Origin: Paraprevotella sp.
GTDB taxonomy: Bacteria; Bacteroidota; Bacteroidia; Bacteroidales; Bacteroidaceae
Length of the DNA stretch: 7,403 nt
Direction of reading: 5' to 3'
NCBI GenBank assembly: GCA_017425765.1
Contig: JAFOXE010000166.1
Span: 1-7,403, forward strand
This document shows positions 1 through 6,805 of this stretch, piece after piece. The notes beneath the pieces were generated by a model. The model had not been told where the DNA came from, did not search any database, and worked only from the letters and a program-made list of their open reading frames with translations. The translations under genes and the position numbers were made by a program. Within the stretch, counting starts at the first letter, position 1. Each line of letters starts with the position of its first letter.

Positions 1-61
1 GGCTCGAACTCGCGACCCCAACCTTGGCAAGGTTGTGCTCGACCAACTGAGCTACTTCCGC
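1..61 (-). tRNA. tRNA-Gly (anticodon GCC), 3' end cut off by window start
   Basis: Read on the minus strand from 61 down to 1, the sequence folds as the first 61 nt of a tRNA. It has acceptor 5' strand GCGGAAG, TA, D arm GCTC...GAGC, an anticodon stem CAACC/GGTTG around loop TTGCCAA, and the T arm starting GCGAG-TTCGAGC. The anticodon at the loop centre is GCC, so it reads glycine codons GGC/GGT. The 3' half of the T stem and the acceptor 3' strand lie beyond position 1, so CCA encoding cannot be judged. A strong promoter sits just upstream at 93-123. Confidence 0.95.
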
Positions 62-92
62 ATTTATGACCCATTCTTTTCGTTTGGGATTG

Positions 93-123
93 CAAAGGTA
101 GGCATTTTTTTATTACTTCCAAA
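93..123 (-). promoter_or_regulatory. Bacteroidetes-type promoter for tRNA-Gly
   Basis: On the minus strand a -33 element TTTG (123-120) is followed after 19 nt by TACCTTTG (100-93), then C. This matches the Bacteroidetes primary sigma factor consensus TTTG/N19-21/TAnnTTTG exactly. Transcription would begin near 86-88, about 25 nt before the mature tRNA 5' end at 61. It is the best promoter match in the window and fits a highly expressed stable RNA. Confidence 0.85.
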
Positions 124-263
124 CTTTTCTGTAAAAATTTTTCAAAAAATTGTAAAAAACCACTTAAATAGAGTGAAAAATAGCTAAATTTGAGTGATTT
201 CATGCTTTGGCATGCCGTTTGAAATAAGTAGAGTCGGTTAGTTTAGTTGTTAATACTAGGGTT

Positions 264-911
264 ATGGTTCATCCGGCTGTCACTTTTGAAGTCACCTACG
301 AAAACAGTCAAGCACGTGAACGCACGCAAATCCTGATGGATGTGGCTAACCAGATGAACGGAATGGTAATCGGAACCGGCGACCTATCAGAATTGGCATT
401 AGGATGGGCCACCTATAATGGCGACCACATGAGTATGTATGGCGTGAATGCCTCAATACCCAAAACTCTCGTAAAGTATTTGGTGACTTGGGCTGCCGAA
501 GACATGAGCGAGCACAGTGTACGAGATGTACTTCTTGACATCGTGGACACACCTATTAGTCCGGAACTTCTTCCGGCCACGGCCGAAGGCGAAATTGCAC
601 AACGTACCGAAGACAAGGTAGGACCATATGAATTGCATGATTTCTTCATATACTATATGCTAAGATACGGATTCCGTCCTTCCAAAATCTTCTTCTTGGC
701 AAAAACGGCCTTCAAGGGAATGTACAATGAAGACATTATCAAAATGTGGCTTACCACATTCTATCGTCGTTTCTTTGCCCAACAATTCAAACGTTCATGC
801 TTGCCCGACGGACCGAAGGTGGGCAGCTGTGGTCTTAGTCCACGTGGAGATTGGCATATGCCTAGCGACGCCTCTGCCACACTATGGCTTGCAGAATGTG
901 CTGCACTATAA
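264..911 (+). pseudogene. nadE: 5'-truncated NAD(+) synthetase (C-terminal ~210 residues only)
   Basis: The 215 codons match the C-terminal part of the long glutamine-dependent NAD synthetase, which makes NAD from deamido-NAD using ATP and glutamine-derived ammonia. Recognisable pieces in order are [12 protein letters not shown] (11-22), [20 protein letters not shown] (37-56), [10 protein letters not shown] (119-128), [13 protein letters not shown] (175-187) and the family's usual ending around SPRGDW...SDASATLW. Known family members are about 640-680 residues: an N-terminal nitrilase-type glutaminase, then a synthetase domain with an SGGLDS P-loop. Both the glutaminase and the P-loop are missing. 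The frame extends upstream only to a TAA at 225-227, and I find no homologous residues in any frame before about 264. The ATG at 264 is thus probably a former internal codon. Without the P-loop the product should not activate deamido-NAD. The frame is otherwise uninterrupted, so truncation is recent, the fragment is retained for another role, or an assembly join is wrong. Confidence 0.85.
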
Positions 912-924
912 GAGCATTATAAAT

Positions 925-971
925 AATAAAATTGCCCGAAAGAAATCAAATTCCTTTCGGGCAATTTTATT
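925..971. terminator. Bidirectional intrinsic terminator between nadE remnant and yigZ
   Basis: A perfect 18-bp inverted repeat (arms 925-942 and 954-971, core TTGCCCGAAAG/CTTTCGGGCAA) encloses an 11-nt loop. The arms end in A-rich and T-rich tracts, so the RNA hairpin is followed by a U-rich tract on either strand. It lies 13 nt after the nadE stop at 909-911 and about 17 nt after the yigZ stop at 989-991. This is the expected place for a shared terminator of two convergent genes. Confidence 0.9.
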
Positions 972-988
972 TATATTCTGCACAAATT

Positions 989-1600
989 CTATTCTGCATC
1001 GGAAAATCGCAAAGTATCCACCTTTGCCAAACGCTCTTTAAGGCGAGGCATAAGGCTTTTTCGAATGCGCAATGTCATTACGCAATCATTATCGTATTCC
1101 TGCGACACAATAATGGGACTCTCCTCCTTTACAATGCGCATCACACTATTCATAAACGGATACTCAAACATAAACACTACATCTTCGTCCACCGTTTTTT
1201 CAACGATCTCTGCATTTTCAATTGCTGCCGCTGCTGCTAAACGATAAGCAACTATCAATCCGCTGGTACCCAACTTAATGCCACCAAAATAGCGTATCAC
1301 CACAATCAGGATATCGGTAAGTTCATTTGAGTTTATCTGACCCAAAATGGGTTTACCTGCAGTTCCCGATGGTTCACCGTTGTCGTTGGCACGGAATTCT
1401 TTACGTTCCGGTCCAAGCATATAGGCATAGCAACAATGCCGAGCGTCGTAGTATTTCTTTTGATAATACTCAACATGCTGCTTTACCTCGTCCACAGAAG
1501 TAACGGGAATTGCAAAGGCCAGAAATTTGCTACGCTTTTCTGTATACTCCCCTTCTGATAAAGCGACAATGGTTTTGTATGTATCTTCTTGATTCATCAT
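989..1600 (-). CDS. yigZ: YigZ/IMPACT family protein (UPF0029 + DUF1949)
   Basis: This encodes a 203-residue protein of the YigZ/IMPACT family. The N-terminal UPF0029 domain spans about residues 15-130 and contains the signature DNGEPSGTAGKPIL (73-86), a KRSKF segment (22-26) and the RYFGGIKLGTSGL stretch (103-115). The C-terminal DUF1949-type ferredoxin-like domain covers about 140-200. Eukaryotic IMPACT regulates Gcn2, but the bacterial role is unsettled, so no reaction is assigned. It is probably cytosolic, since no signal peptide or membrane segment is seen. I start it at the ATG at 1600-1598; an adjacent ATG at 1597-1595 is equally possible. The open frame runs further to a TTG at 1663, but that codon overlaps the promoter's -7 box. 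The chosen length of 203 matches the usual ~204. The gene is monocistronic and converges on the nadE remnant. Confidence 0.93.
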   Translation of the reverse strand: MMNQEDTYKTIVALSEGEYTEKRSKFLAFAIPVTSVDEVKQHVEYYQKKYYDARHCCYAYMLGPERKEFRANDNGEPSGTAGKPILGQINSNELTDILIVVIRYFGGIKLGTSGLIVAYRLAAAAAIENAEIVEKTVDEDVVFMFEYPFMNSVMRIVKEESPIIVSQEYDNDCVMTLRIRKSLMPRLKERLAKVDTLRFSDAE

Positions 1601-1660
1601 ATAGAAAGAACTTCCATAAAGCCAACGATGTTTTTTCTCCAGCTTTTGAAGTAGTATGTG

Positions 1661-1692
1661 CAAAGATAGCGCATTTTATAAACATCACGAAA
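1661..1692 (-). promoter_or_regulatory. Promoter for yigZ
   Basis: On the minus strand TATCTTTG (1668-1661), followed by C, is a perfect TAnnTTTG -7 box. The -33 position 20 nt upstream reads TTTC (1692-1689), one mismatch from TTTG. Transcription would start near 1655, giving a leader of about 55 nt before the ATG at 1600. The box overlaps the in-frame TTG at 1663-1661, which rules against that longer start. Confidence 0.6.
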
Positions 1693-1710
1693 GAATGGCG
1701 GGGCATTCTT
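1691..1710. repeat. Small inverted repeat at the yigZ -33 region
   Basis: Arms AAGAATG (1691-1697) and CATTCTT (1704-1710) are perfect complements around a GC-rich 6-nt spacer, GCGGGG. The left arm touches the yigZ -33 element. It could be a protein-binding dyad or a small RNA hairpin. There is no T-run directly after it on the minus strand, so it is a poor terminator by itself. Function unknown. Confidence 0.4.
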
Positions 1711-1749
1711 CTTCATCAACTTCTTATACTACGAATAACGGGAACCTAA

Positions 1750-1799
1750 AAGTAGCCGAACACCTGTTATACACATGTAGAACAGATATTCGGCTACTT
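1750..1799 (-). terminator. Terminator hairpin after the DUF1015 gene
   Basis: A perfect 11-bp inverted repeat (1750-1760 AAGTAGCCGAA, 1789-1799 TTCGGCTACTT) lies about 20 nt downstream of the DUF1015 stop. On the minus strand the descending arm continues into TTTTAGG, a short U-tract. The 28-nt interior is large but holds a second small stem, CTGTT (1764-1768) with AACAG (1781-1785), so the structure is a compound hairpin. It most likely ends the serA-DUF1015 transcript before the yigZ promoter. Confidence 0.7.
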
Positions 1800-1820
1800 G
1801 AATAAGTTTACAACTTTATG

Positions 1821-3068
1821 CTACGATAGCTTGTGAACTACAAGACCACTTCGCAACTTAGGTTCAAACCATGTAGCTTTCGGAGGCATTATATCTCCTT
1901 GATCGGCAATACTCATGATTTGTTGCATAGAAACAGGATAAAGCGCCAATGCCATCTTCATCTCGCCACTATCGCATCTTCTTTTTAATTCGCCCAAGCC
2001 ACGGAGTCCACCCACAAAGTCAATGCGTTTATCACTTCTTAGGTCCTTAATTCCAAGAATCTTATCGAGAATCAGATTACTGCTCACACTTACGTCCAAC
2101 GAGTCAATAGGACTACTTTCATCGCATCTTCCTTCCTTCATTTGCAAACTGTACCATTTGCCACTTAGATACATAGAGAACTCATGCAGCTTTGCCGGAC
2201 GATACTCATCCTCGCCCATACACTCCACCTTAAAGTCGGCTGCTAGAGCCTCAAGGAACTGCTCCTCCGTCAATCCATTCAAATCCTTTACCACGCGGTT
2301 GTAATCTAAAATGGTAAGCTGACCCGCAGGGAAACACACGGCCATAAAGTAATTATATTCCTCGTCGCCCTTGTGATTGGGATTTTGTCGCATCTTCTCT
2401 GCACCCACCAAAGCCGCTGCAGCCGAACGATGATGACCATCGGCGATATACAACGCTGGCATTTGTGCAAATGTATCGGTGACCAATTGGATATCGGATT
2501 CATCGTCTATCATCCAAAAGGCGTGACCAAAACCATCACCCGATGCAGTAAACTTGTATTCAGGATCTGCAGCCACATACTTAGCCACCAATGCATTCAA
2601 GATTTCATTATCTGGATATGCAAAGAATACAGGCTCCATGTTGGCATCGGTGATACGAACATGCTTCATACGATCCTCCTCCTTGTCGCGACGAGTTAAT
2701 TCGTGTTTCTTTATCACACCGTCAAGATAATCTTGCACTGCTGCGCCCACCACCAAACCATACTGCGTACGGCCATTCATGGTTTGAGCGTAAATGTAGT
2801 ACATTGGTTTCTCGTCTTGCACCAACCAACCTTTTGCTTGAAACTTTGCAAAGTTCTCGGCAGCCTTTTGATATACCTCCTCGGCGTATTCACTAGTACC
2901 AACGGGGAAATCTATTTCAGGCTTGATGATGTGGTACAACGACATTTCGTTATCTCCTGCTTCGGCTCTGGCCTCCTCTGAGTTCAATACATCATAAGGA
3001 CGACTCTGCACCATCTCCACCCATTGCTTAGGCGGACGCAGTCCTTTGAAAGGTCTTATCTTTGCCAT
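1821..3068 (-). CDS. DUF1015 family protein in the serine biosynthesis cluster
   Basis: The 415-residue protein is of the DUF1015 family. Recognisable conserved segments are RPYDVL (23-28), a HELT...KEEDR block (122-133), ADGHHRSAAAA (209-219) and the C-terminal MPPKATWFEPKLRSGLVVHK (394-413). No signal peptide or membrane span is visible, so it should be cytosolic. No activity is established that I can cite. The DGHHR motif resembles the D-G-x-H-R motif of ParB/sulfiredoxin-fold proteins, some of which phosphorylate free serine in archaea; any such role here is inference. Its ATG lies 13 nt after the serA stop, so the two are almost certainly co-transcribed, which points to phosphoserine or serine metabolism. 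The start is supported by the family's usual opening (MAKIRPFKGLRP) and by the close spacing. A compound terminator follows at 1750-1799. Confidence 0.9.
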   Translation of the reverse strand: MAKIRPFKGLRPPKQWVEMVQSRPYDVLNSEEARAEAGDNEMSLYHIIKPEIDFPVGTSEYAEEVYQKAAENFAKFQAKGWLVQDEKPMYYIYAQTMNGRTQYGLVVGAAVQDYLDGVIKKHELTRRDKEEDRMKHVRITDANMEPVFFAYPDNEILNALVAKYVAADPEYKFTASGDGFGHAFWMIDDESDIQLVTDTFAQMPALYIADGHHRSAAAALVGAEKMRQNPNHKGDEEYNYFMAVCFPAGQLTILDYNRVVKDLNGLTEEQFLEALAADFKVECMGEDEYRPAKLHEFSMYLSGKWYSLQMKEGRCDESSPIDSLDVSVSSNLILDKILGIKDLRSDKRIDFVGGLRGLGELKRRCDSGEMKMALALYPVSMQQIMSIADQGDIMPPKATWFEPKLRSGLVVHKLS

Positions 3069-3081
3069 AATCTGGAAAGTT

Positions 3082-4005
3082 TTACTTGTTCACTTGGAAT
3101 TTTGTACATCCCTCGTTGATATAGCCCACAATCTGACGAGCTGCTGCAATACCTGCATTTACATTTGCCTCGGCGGTTTGTGCACCCATTTTCTTTGGTG
3201 TAGCAAAATATCTTCCGGGGAACTTTTCGGCAAATTCAGCATCGGCGTCCGGTTTTATATCGCTCAAATACTTGATATCAGAACGCTCTTCCATCAAACG
3301 GATAAGACCAGACTCGTCTATAACTTCCTTGCGCGCTGTGTTTACCAAAATACCGCCTTTCTTCATCTTACCTACCAAGTCGTAGTTAATGCTTTGACGC
3401 GTTTCAGGTGTGGCAGGAATATGTAATGAAACAATGTCACAGATGCTGAACAATTCGTCTTGTGAACCTACGGCTTTCACACCTGCTGCCTCGATAGCCT
3501 CAGCAGGACAGAAAGCATCGTAAGCAAATACCTCCATGCCGAATCCCTTGGCTACACGAGCCACATTGCGACCCACATTTCCAAATGCAAGAATACCCAA
3601 CTTCTTGCCCATCAATTCAGTTCCCGAAGTTCCGTTGAAGAAATTGCGAACGCCAAACACCAACAAGCCAAACACCAATTCAGCTACGGAATTTGCATTT
3701 TGTCCGGGTGTATTCATCACCACCACGCCATGTGACGTGGCTGCCGCCAAATCTACATTATCAAATCCTGCTCCGGCACGCACCACAATCTTCAATTGTT
3801 TTGCTGCGTCCAGAACCTCCGCATCTACTTTGTCACTACGTACGATGAGGGCATCCACATCGGCCACTGCAGACAACAACTCGGCCTTGTCTGTATATTT
3901 CTCCAACTTTACCAGTTCGAAACCGGCAGCGTCTGTTACTTCTTTTATGCCATCCACCGCAATAGCAGAGAATGGTTTTTCTGTTGCAATTAATACTTTT
4001 GCCAT
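3082..4005 (-). CDS. serA: D-3-phosphoglycerate dehydrogenase, short form without ACT domain
   Basis: This enzyme oxidises 3-phosphoglycerate to 3-phosphohydroxypyruvate with NAD, the first step of serine synthesis. The 307-residue protein has the D-2-hydroxyacid dehydrogenase layout: a split substrate domain with RAGAGFDNVD (76-85), a Rossmann domain with LGILAFGNVGR (136-146) and D163 at the end of the second strand, and NTAR with the likely catalytic R225. It stops after the catalytic core, with no ASB or ACT regulatory domain, so feedback control by serine in the E. coli manner is unlikely. Two departures are visible. The first glycine of the GxGxxG loop is A140. The usual TPHxGA catalytic histidine is replaced in ATPKKMGAQTAEA (268-280), with K271 or K272 in its place. 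It lies between serC (82 nt, with a hairpin) and the DUF1015 gene (13 nt). Confidence 0.95.
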   Translation of the reverse strand: MAKVLIATEKPFSAIAVDGIKEVTDAAGFELVKLEKYTDKAELLSAVADVDALIVRSDKVDAEVLDAAKQLKIVVRAGAGFDNVDLAAATSHGVVVMNTPGQNANSVAELVFGLLVFGVRNFFNGTSGTELMGKKLGILAFGNVGRNVARVAKGFGMEVFAYDAFCPAEAIEAAGVKAVGSQDELFSICDIVSLHIPATPETRQSINYDLVGKMKKGGILVNTARKEVIDESGLIRLMEERSDIKYLSDIKPDADAEFAEKFPGRYFATPKKMGAQTAEANVNAGIAAARQIVGYINEGCTKFQVNK

Positions 4006-4040
4006 GGTATATTTCTTTTCTATATATACTTATAAAAATA

Positions 4041-4070
4041 GAAAAGGCGGCCGTGTTCCGGCACGCCTTT
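4041..4070 (-). terminator. Terminator-like hairpin between serC and serA
   Basis: Arms 4043-4053 and 4059-4070 pair over 11 bp (GGCGGCCG with CGGC-a-CGCC, extended by AAA/TTT) with one bulged base at 4063 and a 5-nt loop. On the minus strand the stem is followed by TTTTCTATTTTTAT, a fair U-rich tract. It begins about 17 nt after the serC stop. I see no TAnnTTTG box between it and the serA ATG at 4005, so serA probably depends on read-through. It may be a partial terminator, an attenuator, or an RNA processing or stability element that sets the serC:serA ratio. Confidence 0.7.
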
Positions 4071-4087
4071 CTTGATATGTGTCGTTT

Positions 4088-5155
4088 TTAGTGTGTTGCT
4101 TCAAAATCCTTCATGCACTGTACCAAAGCCTCTACAGCCTCGATTGTTTGTGCGTTGTAGCAGGAAGCACGGAAACCACCTACACTTCGATGCCCCTTGA
4201 TGCCCACCATGCCACGCTCAGTAGCATAAGACAAGAATTCTGCTTCAAGGTCTTTGTATTCGTCTGTCATGACGAAACAAATGTTCATTAGTGAGCGGTC
4301 TTCAACGGCAGCAGTTCCACGGAACAACTTATTGCGATCGATTTCTGCATATAAGATGTCTGCACGTTGGTGTGCCAACTTATCCATCGCCTCTACACCG
4401 CCATGTGCCTTTATCCAACGAAGATTTTGCATAGCACAATAAATTGGCACCACGGGAGGAGTGTTATACATTGAACCGCCCTTAACATGGGTCATGTAGT
4501 TCATCATCGTAGGAATAGGACGACCTACTTTTTCCAAGGCCTCATCCTTCACAATCACGATGTTTACACCTGCCATTGACAAGTTCTTCTGAGCACCGGC
4601 ATAGATACAGTCGTATTTTGACACATCAACCGGACGTGAGAAGATGTCTGACGACATGTCACCAACCATTGGAACCGGGCTATCCCACTCGCGACGAATC
4701 TCGGTACCGTAGATAGTGTTATTAGTAGTGATGTGAAAATAATCTGCATCAACAGGAACAACAAAGTCCTTCGGTATGTAGTTAAAGTTTGCATCTGCCG
4801 AAGATGCAACCTCAACAGTTTCACCAAACATCTTAGCTTCTTGCAAGGCCTTCTTCGACCATGTACCGGTGTTTAGATATGCAGCCTTCTTCTTCAAGAA
4901 GTTGTAAGGAACGCGACAGAATTCTGTGCTGGCACCACCTGACAGGAACAACACCGAATATCCTTCTGGTACGTTCAAAAGTTCTTTAATCAAGGCTACA
5001 GCCTCATCCAATACAGGCTGAAAATTCTTGGCACGGTGGCTTATTTCCATTAACGACAGCCCACAACCATCAAAATCCAAGCATGCTGCCGCAGTAGCTT
5101 CTATAACTTCGCGCGGCAACATGGAGGGGCCTGCGTTAAAATTATACTTTTTCAT
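4088..5155 (-). CDS. serC: Phosphoserine aminotransferase
   Basis: This PLP-dependent enzyme transfers an amino group from glutamate to 3-phosphohydroxypyruvate, giving phosphoserine. The same family member usually also acts on the homologous intermediate in pyridoxine synthesis. The 355-residue protein has the class V aminotransferase fold. It opens with the typical [10 protein letters not shown] (5-14) and has the phosphate-binding GGAST (73-77) and W99 in the GTWS segment. GDMSSD (165-170) includes the PLP-ring aspartate D166, and K190 in [11 protein letters not shown] (186-196) is the expected Schiff-base lysine. [10 protein letters not shown] (322-331) lies near the C-terminus. Length is normal for the family (~355-362), and the ATG at 5155 gives the standard N-terminus. 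It is the first gene of the serC-serA-DUF1015 cluster, with its own candidate promoter upstream and a hairpin directly after it. Confidence 0.97.
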   Translation of the reverse strand: MKKYNFNAGPSMLPREVIEATAAACLDFDGCGLSLMEISHRAKNFQPVLDEAVALIKELLNVPEGYSVLFLSGGASTEFCRVPYNFLKKKAAYLNTGTWSKKALQEAKMFGETVEVASSADANFNYIPKDFVVPVDADYFHITTNNTIYGTEIRREWDSPVPMVGDMSSDIFSRPVDVSKYDCIYAGAQKNLSMAGVNIVIVKDEALEKVGRPIPTMMNYMTHVKGGSMYNTPPVVPIYCAMQNLRWIKAHGGVEAMDKLAHQRADILYAEIDRNKLFRGTAAVEDRSLMNICFVMTDEYKDLEAEFLSYATERGMVGIKGHRSVGGFRASCYNAQTIEAVEALVQCMKDFEATH

Positions 5156-5212
5156 AGCTCTTTCTACCTAATTAAATTATATTATATCTTTTCGTGTTTT
5201 AATTATAGGCTG

Positions 5213-5244
5213 CGAATGTAAACAAAATTATCCGTACTAACTAA
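5213..5244 (-). promoter_or_regulatory. Candidate promoter for serC
   Basis: On the minus strand TACATTCG (5220-5213), followed by C, differs by one base from TAnnTTTG and has the same trailing C as the other promoters here. The -33 position 20 nt upstream reads TTAG (5244-5241), one mismatch from TTTG. An overlapping perfect -7 box TAATTTTG (5230-5223) has no usable -33 element. Either would give a leader of roughly 50-60 nt. The 175-nt gap between dbpA and serC shows no convincing terminator, so some read-through from dbpA is possible. Confidence 0.45.
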
Positions 5245-5330
5245 GATTTGTTTCACTATTTTTAAGTAAAAATCTCTTTTTGATAACATTTTATTAAAAC
5301 GAACGCCATTTTTTGTTACAAAGAGCTTAA

Positions 5331-6662
5331 TTATAGGGTAGGTTCAACAATCGTTTTTATACCCTTTATCTTCTCACCTTTTATTTTCCTAAGCAATTCT
5401 TTCACTTTATCGCGACGAACAGCAGCAAAAGCGTAGTGTTCTTTCACATCTACACGGCCCAAATCGTTGCGTTCCAATCCGCCTTTCTTACTTAAAAAGC
5501 CTACAATGTCTATCTTATTTATTTTGTCTTTCTTTCCTTTACCTATATACAACGTTATCCATAGAGGCTCGGCCGGCTGAGGAATCCTTGTGGGCATTTC
5601 ATATTGAAGTGGAGCATCTCCAGCCAAATACTCGGGCAAATGCTCTTGTGGGCCTAGCAGCATGTAAGCCTCGCCACTTGCATCCCAACGTGCTGTGCGG
5701 CCGTTGCGGTGAATATAGGCATCCTCGTTTAGGGGCAAATGATAATGTATTATGTTGTCAATGTTAGGTATATCCAAACCACGCGCAGCGAGGTCGGTAG
5801 ATACAAATACATTGCAAGACCCGTTACTAAACTTGTACAAGGCCCGCTCTCGATCTCTTTGTTCCATACCGCCATGAAAAGCCTCACTACTGATGCCACT
5901 CTTACGAAGAAATTGCTCTACTCGCTCCACACTCTCACGATAGTTTACAAAAACCAAACTTGTTTGCGAGCCCAACACACATAACAACTTGCGCAGGGTT
6001 TCCAGCTTATCCTTTTCGGGCGAATGTACCTCGTAGAGCGTAATACGATCGGGAATTTGCTCTGTTTTGTCCAAAAAATCAAGTTTGAAGAACTGCCCAT
6101 TTCCCGAGGCAAAACGAGGAATTGCATCGGTATCGGTAGCCGACAACAAGAATCGACGATTCAAAGCCGTAAGTTGGCTGATAACTTGCTCCATCTCTGC
6201 CTGAAATCCTAACTCCAAGCATTTGTCAAATTCGTCTATAACCAATGTGTGTATGGCCGAAACACTGATATTACCTTTACCTAAATGATCGTTCATGCGG
6301 CCGGGGGTGGCAATTACTACATGTGGACGAACTCCACGTAATGTGCGGTGCTCCTCCATAGCCGGACGACCACCATAGCAACTCACCGAACGAAATGGTG
6401 TACCCATTGATTTGAATACTCCATCAATCTGTAAGGCCAGCTCACGTGAAGGTACTAGAACCACGGCTTGCACCTCATCACTGCGCTCATCAAGACCTTG
6501 CACTAATGGTATCAAATAAGCCAAAGTCTTGCCCGAACCGGTTGGCGAGAGCAACACCATATTGTCGTGACGACGATATTCGTTGATGCATTCCTCTTGC
6601 ATCACGTTAAGCGATTCTATTCCTAATTTCCAAAGTATTTCGTTCGTTTCAATCTTTGCCAT
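5331..6662 (-). CDS. dbpA: DEAD-box RNA helicase, DbpA type
   Basis: This is an ATP-dependent RNA helicase, probably acting in large ribosomal subunit assembly. From the ATG at 6662 it is 443 residues. Motifs in order are a Q-motif region (about 9-22), SPTGSGKT (39-46), PSRELA (71-76), TPGR (119-122), DEFD (143-146, in place of DEAD), SAT (174-176), LVFVNYRE (236-243), STDLAARGLDI (288-298) and HRNGRTAR (318-325). Residues about 368-443 look like the DbpA RNA-binding domain, with a LYIGKGKKDKI start, the DIVGFLSKKGGL segment and a KIKGIK end. In E. coli DbpA this domain binds hairpin 92 of 23S rRNA; the same target here is inferred. The frame extends to a GTG at 6767, but those 35 extra residues are low-complexity and lie upstream of the promoter. 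DEFD and HRNGRTAR seem usual for Bacteroidales members. Not obviously linked to the serine genes. Confidence 0.93.
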   Translation of the reverse strand: MAKIETNEILWKLGIESLNVMQEECINEYRRHDNMVLLSPTGSGKTLAYLIPLVQGLDERSDEVQAVVLVPSRELALQIDGVFKSMGTPFRSVSCYGGRPAMEEHRTLRGVRPHVVIATPGRMNDHLGKGNISVSAIHTLVIDEFDKCLELGFQAEMEQVISQLTALNRRFLLSATDTDAIPRFASGNGQFFKLDFLDKTEQIPDRITLYEVHSPEKDKLETLRKLLCVLGSQTSLVFVNYRESVERVEQFLRKSGISSEAFHGGMEQRDRERALYKFSNGSCNVFVSTDLAARGLDIPNIDNIIHYHLPLNEDAYIHRNGRTARWDASGEAYMLLGPQEHLPEYLAGDAPLQYEMPTRIPQPAEPLWITLYIGKGKKDKINKIDIVGFLSKKGGLERNDLGRVDVKEHYAFAAVRRDKVKELLRKIKGEKIKGIKTIVEPTL

Positions 6663-6676
6663 AATCAAAATTTTGG

Positions 6677-6708
6677 CAAACTTACGCCATTTTATTGACT
6701 CTTGCAAC
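6677..6708 (-). promoter_or_regulatory. Promoter for dbpA
   Basis: On the minus strand TAAGTTTG (6684-6677), followed by C, is a perfect TAnnTTTG -7 box. GTTG (6708-6705) lies 20 nt upstream as the -33 element, one base off TTTG. Transcription would start near 6670, leaving a leader of only about 8 nt before the ATG at 6662. This decides the start: any upstream start codon would lie before the transcription start. The very short leader fits the weak Shine-Dalgarno use of Bacteroidetes. Confidence 0.65.
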
Positions 6709-6805
6709 CTTCTTCTGCTTTCTATCCACGTCCCCACCCGCCTTTGCACTCGTGTAGTGGCCGTCACACCATGCTCTTAACCGTTCCCCATCACCATCCC
6801 AATCA

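Noticed and set aside
185..192. TAAATTTG as a plus-strand promoter for the nadE remnant
   Set aside because: The -7 box matches but no TTTG-like element occurs 19-21 nt upstream, and such boxes are frequent in AT-rich DNA.
727..1240. Overlapping plus-strand open frames across the nadE end, terminator and yigZ
   Set aside because: They run through an 18-bp terminator hairpin and antisense to yigZ, with no recognisable protein features.
1601..1663. Longer yigZ start (TTG at 1663)
   Set aside because: The codon overlaps a perfect -7 box, so it would not be transcribed, and the extra residues are not part of the YigZ family.
3536..4075. A 179-codon plus-strand open frame opposite serA
   Set aside because: It lies wholly antisense to a clear serA gene, its composition mirrors serA codon use, and it resembles no known family.
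5258..5273. Palindrome ATTTTTAAGTAAAAAT as a dbpA terminator
   Set aside because: The stem is all A-T with a 2-nt loop and no T-run follows on the minus strand, so it is likely chance in AT-rich spacer.
5156..5330. Riboswitch or amino-acid leader before serC
   Set aside because: The leader is AT-rich, lacks stable stems and any run of serine codons in a short frame.
6663..6767. 35-residue N-terminal extension of dbpA (GTG at 6767)
   Set aside because: The extension lies upstream of and across the promoter at 6677-6708 and is unlike DbpA N-termini.
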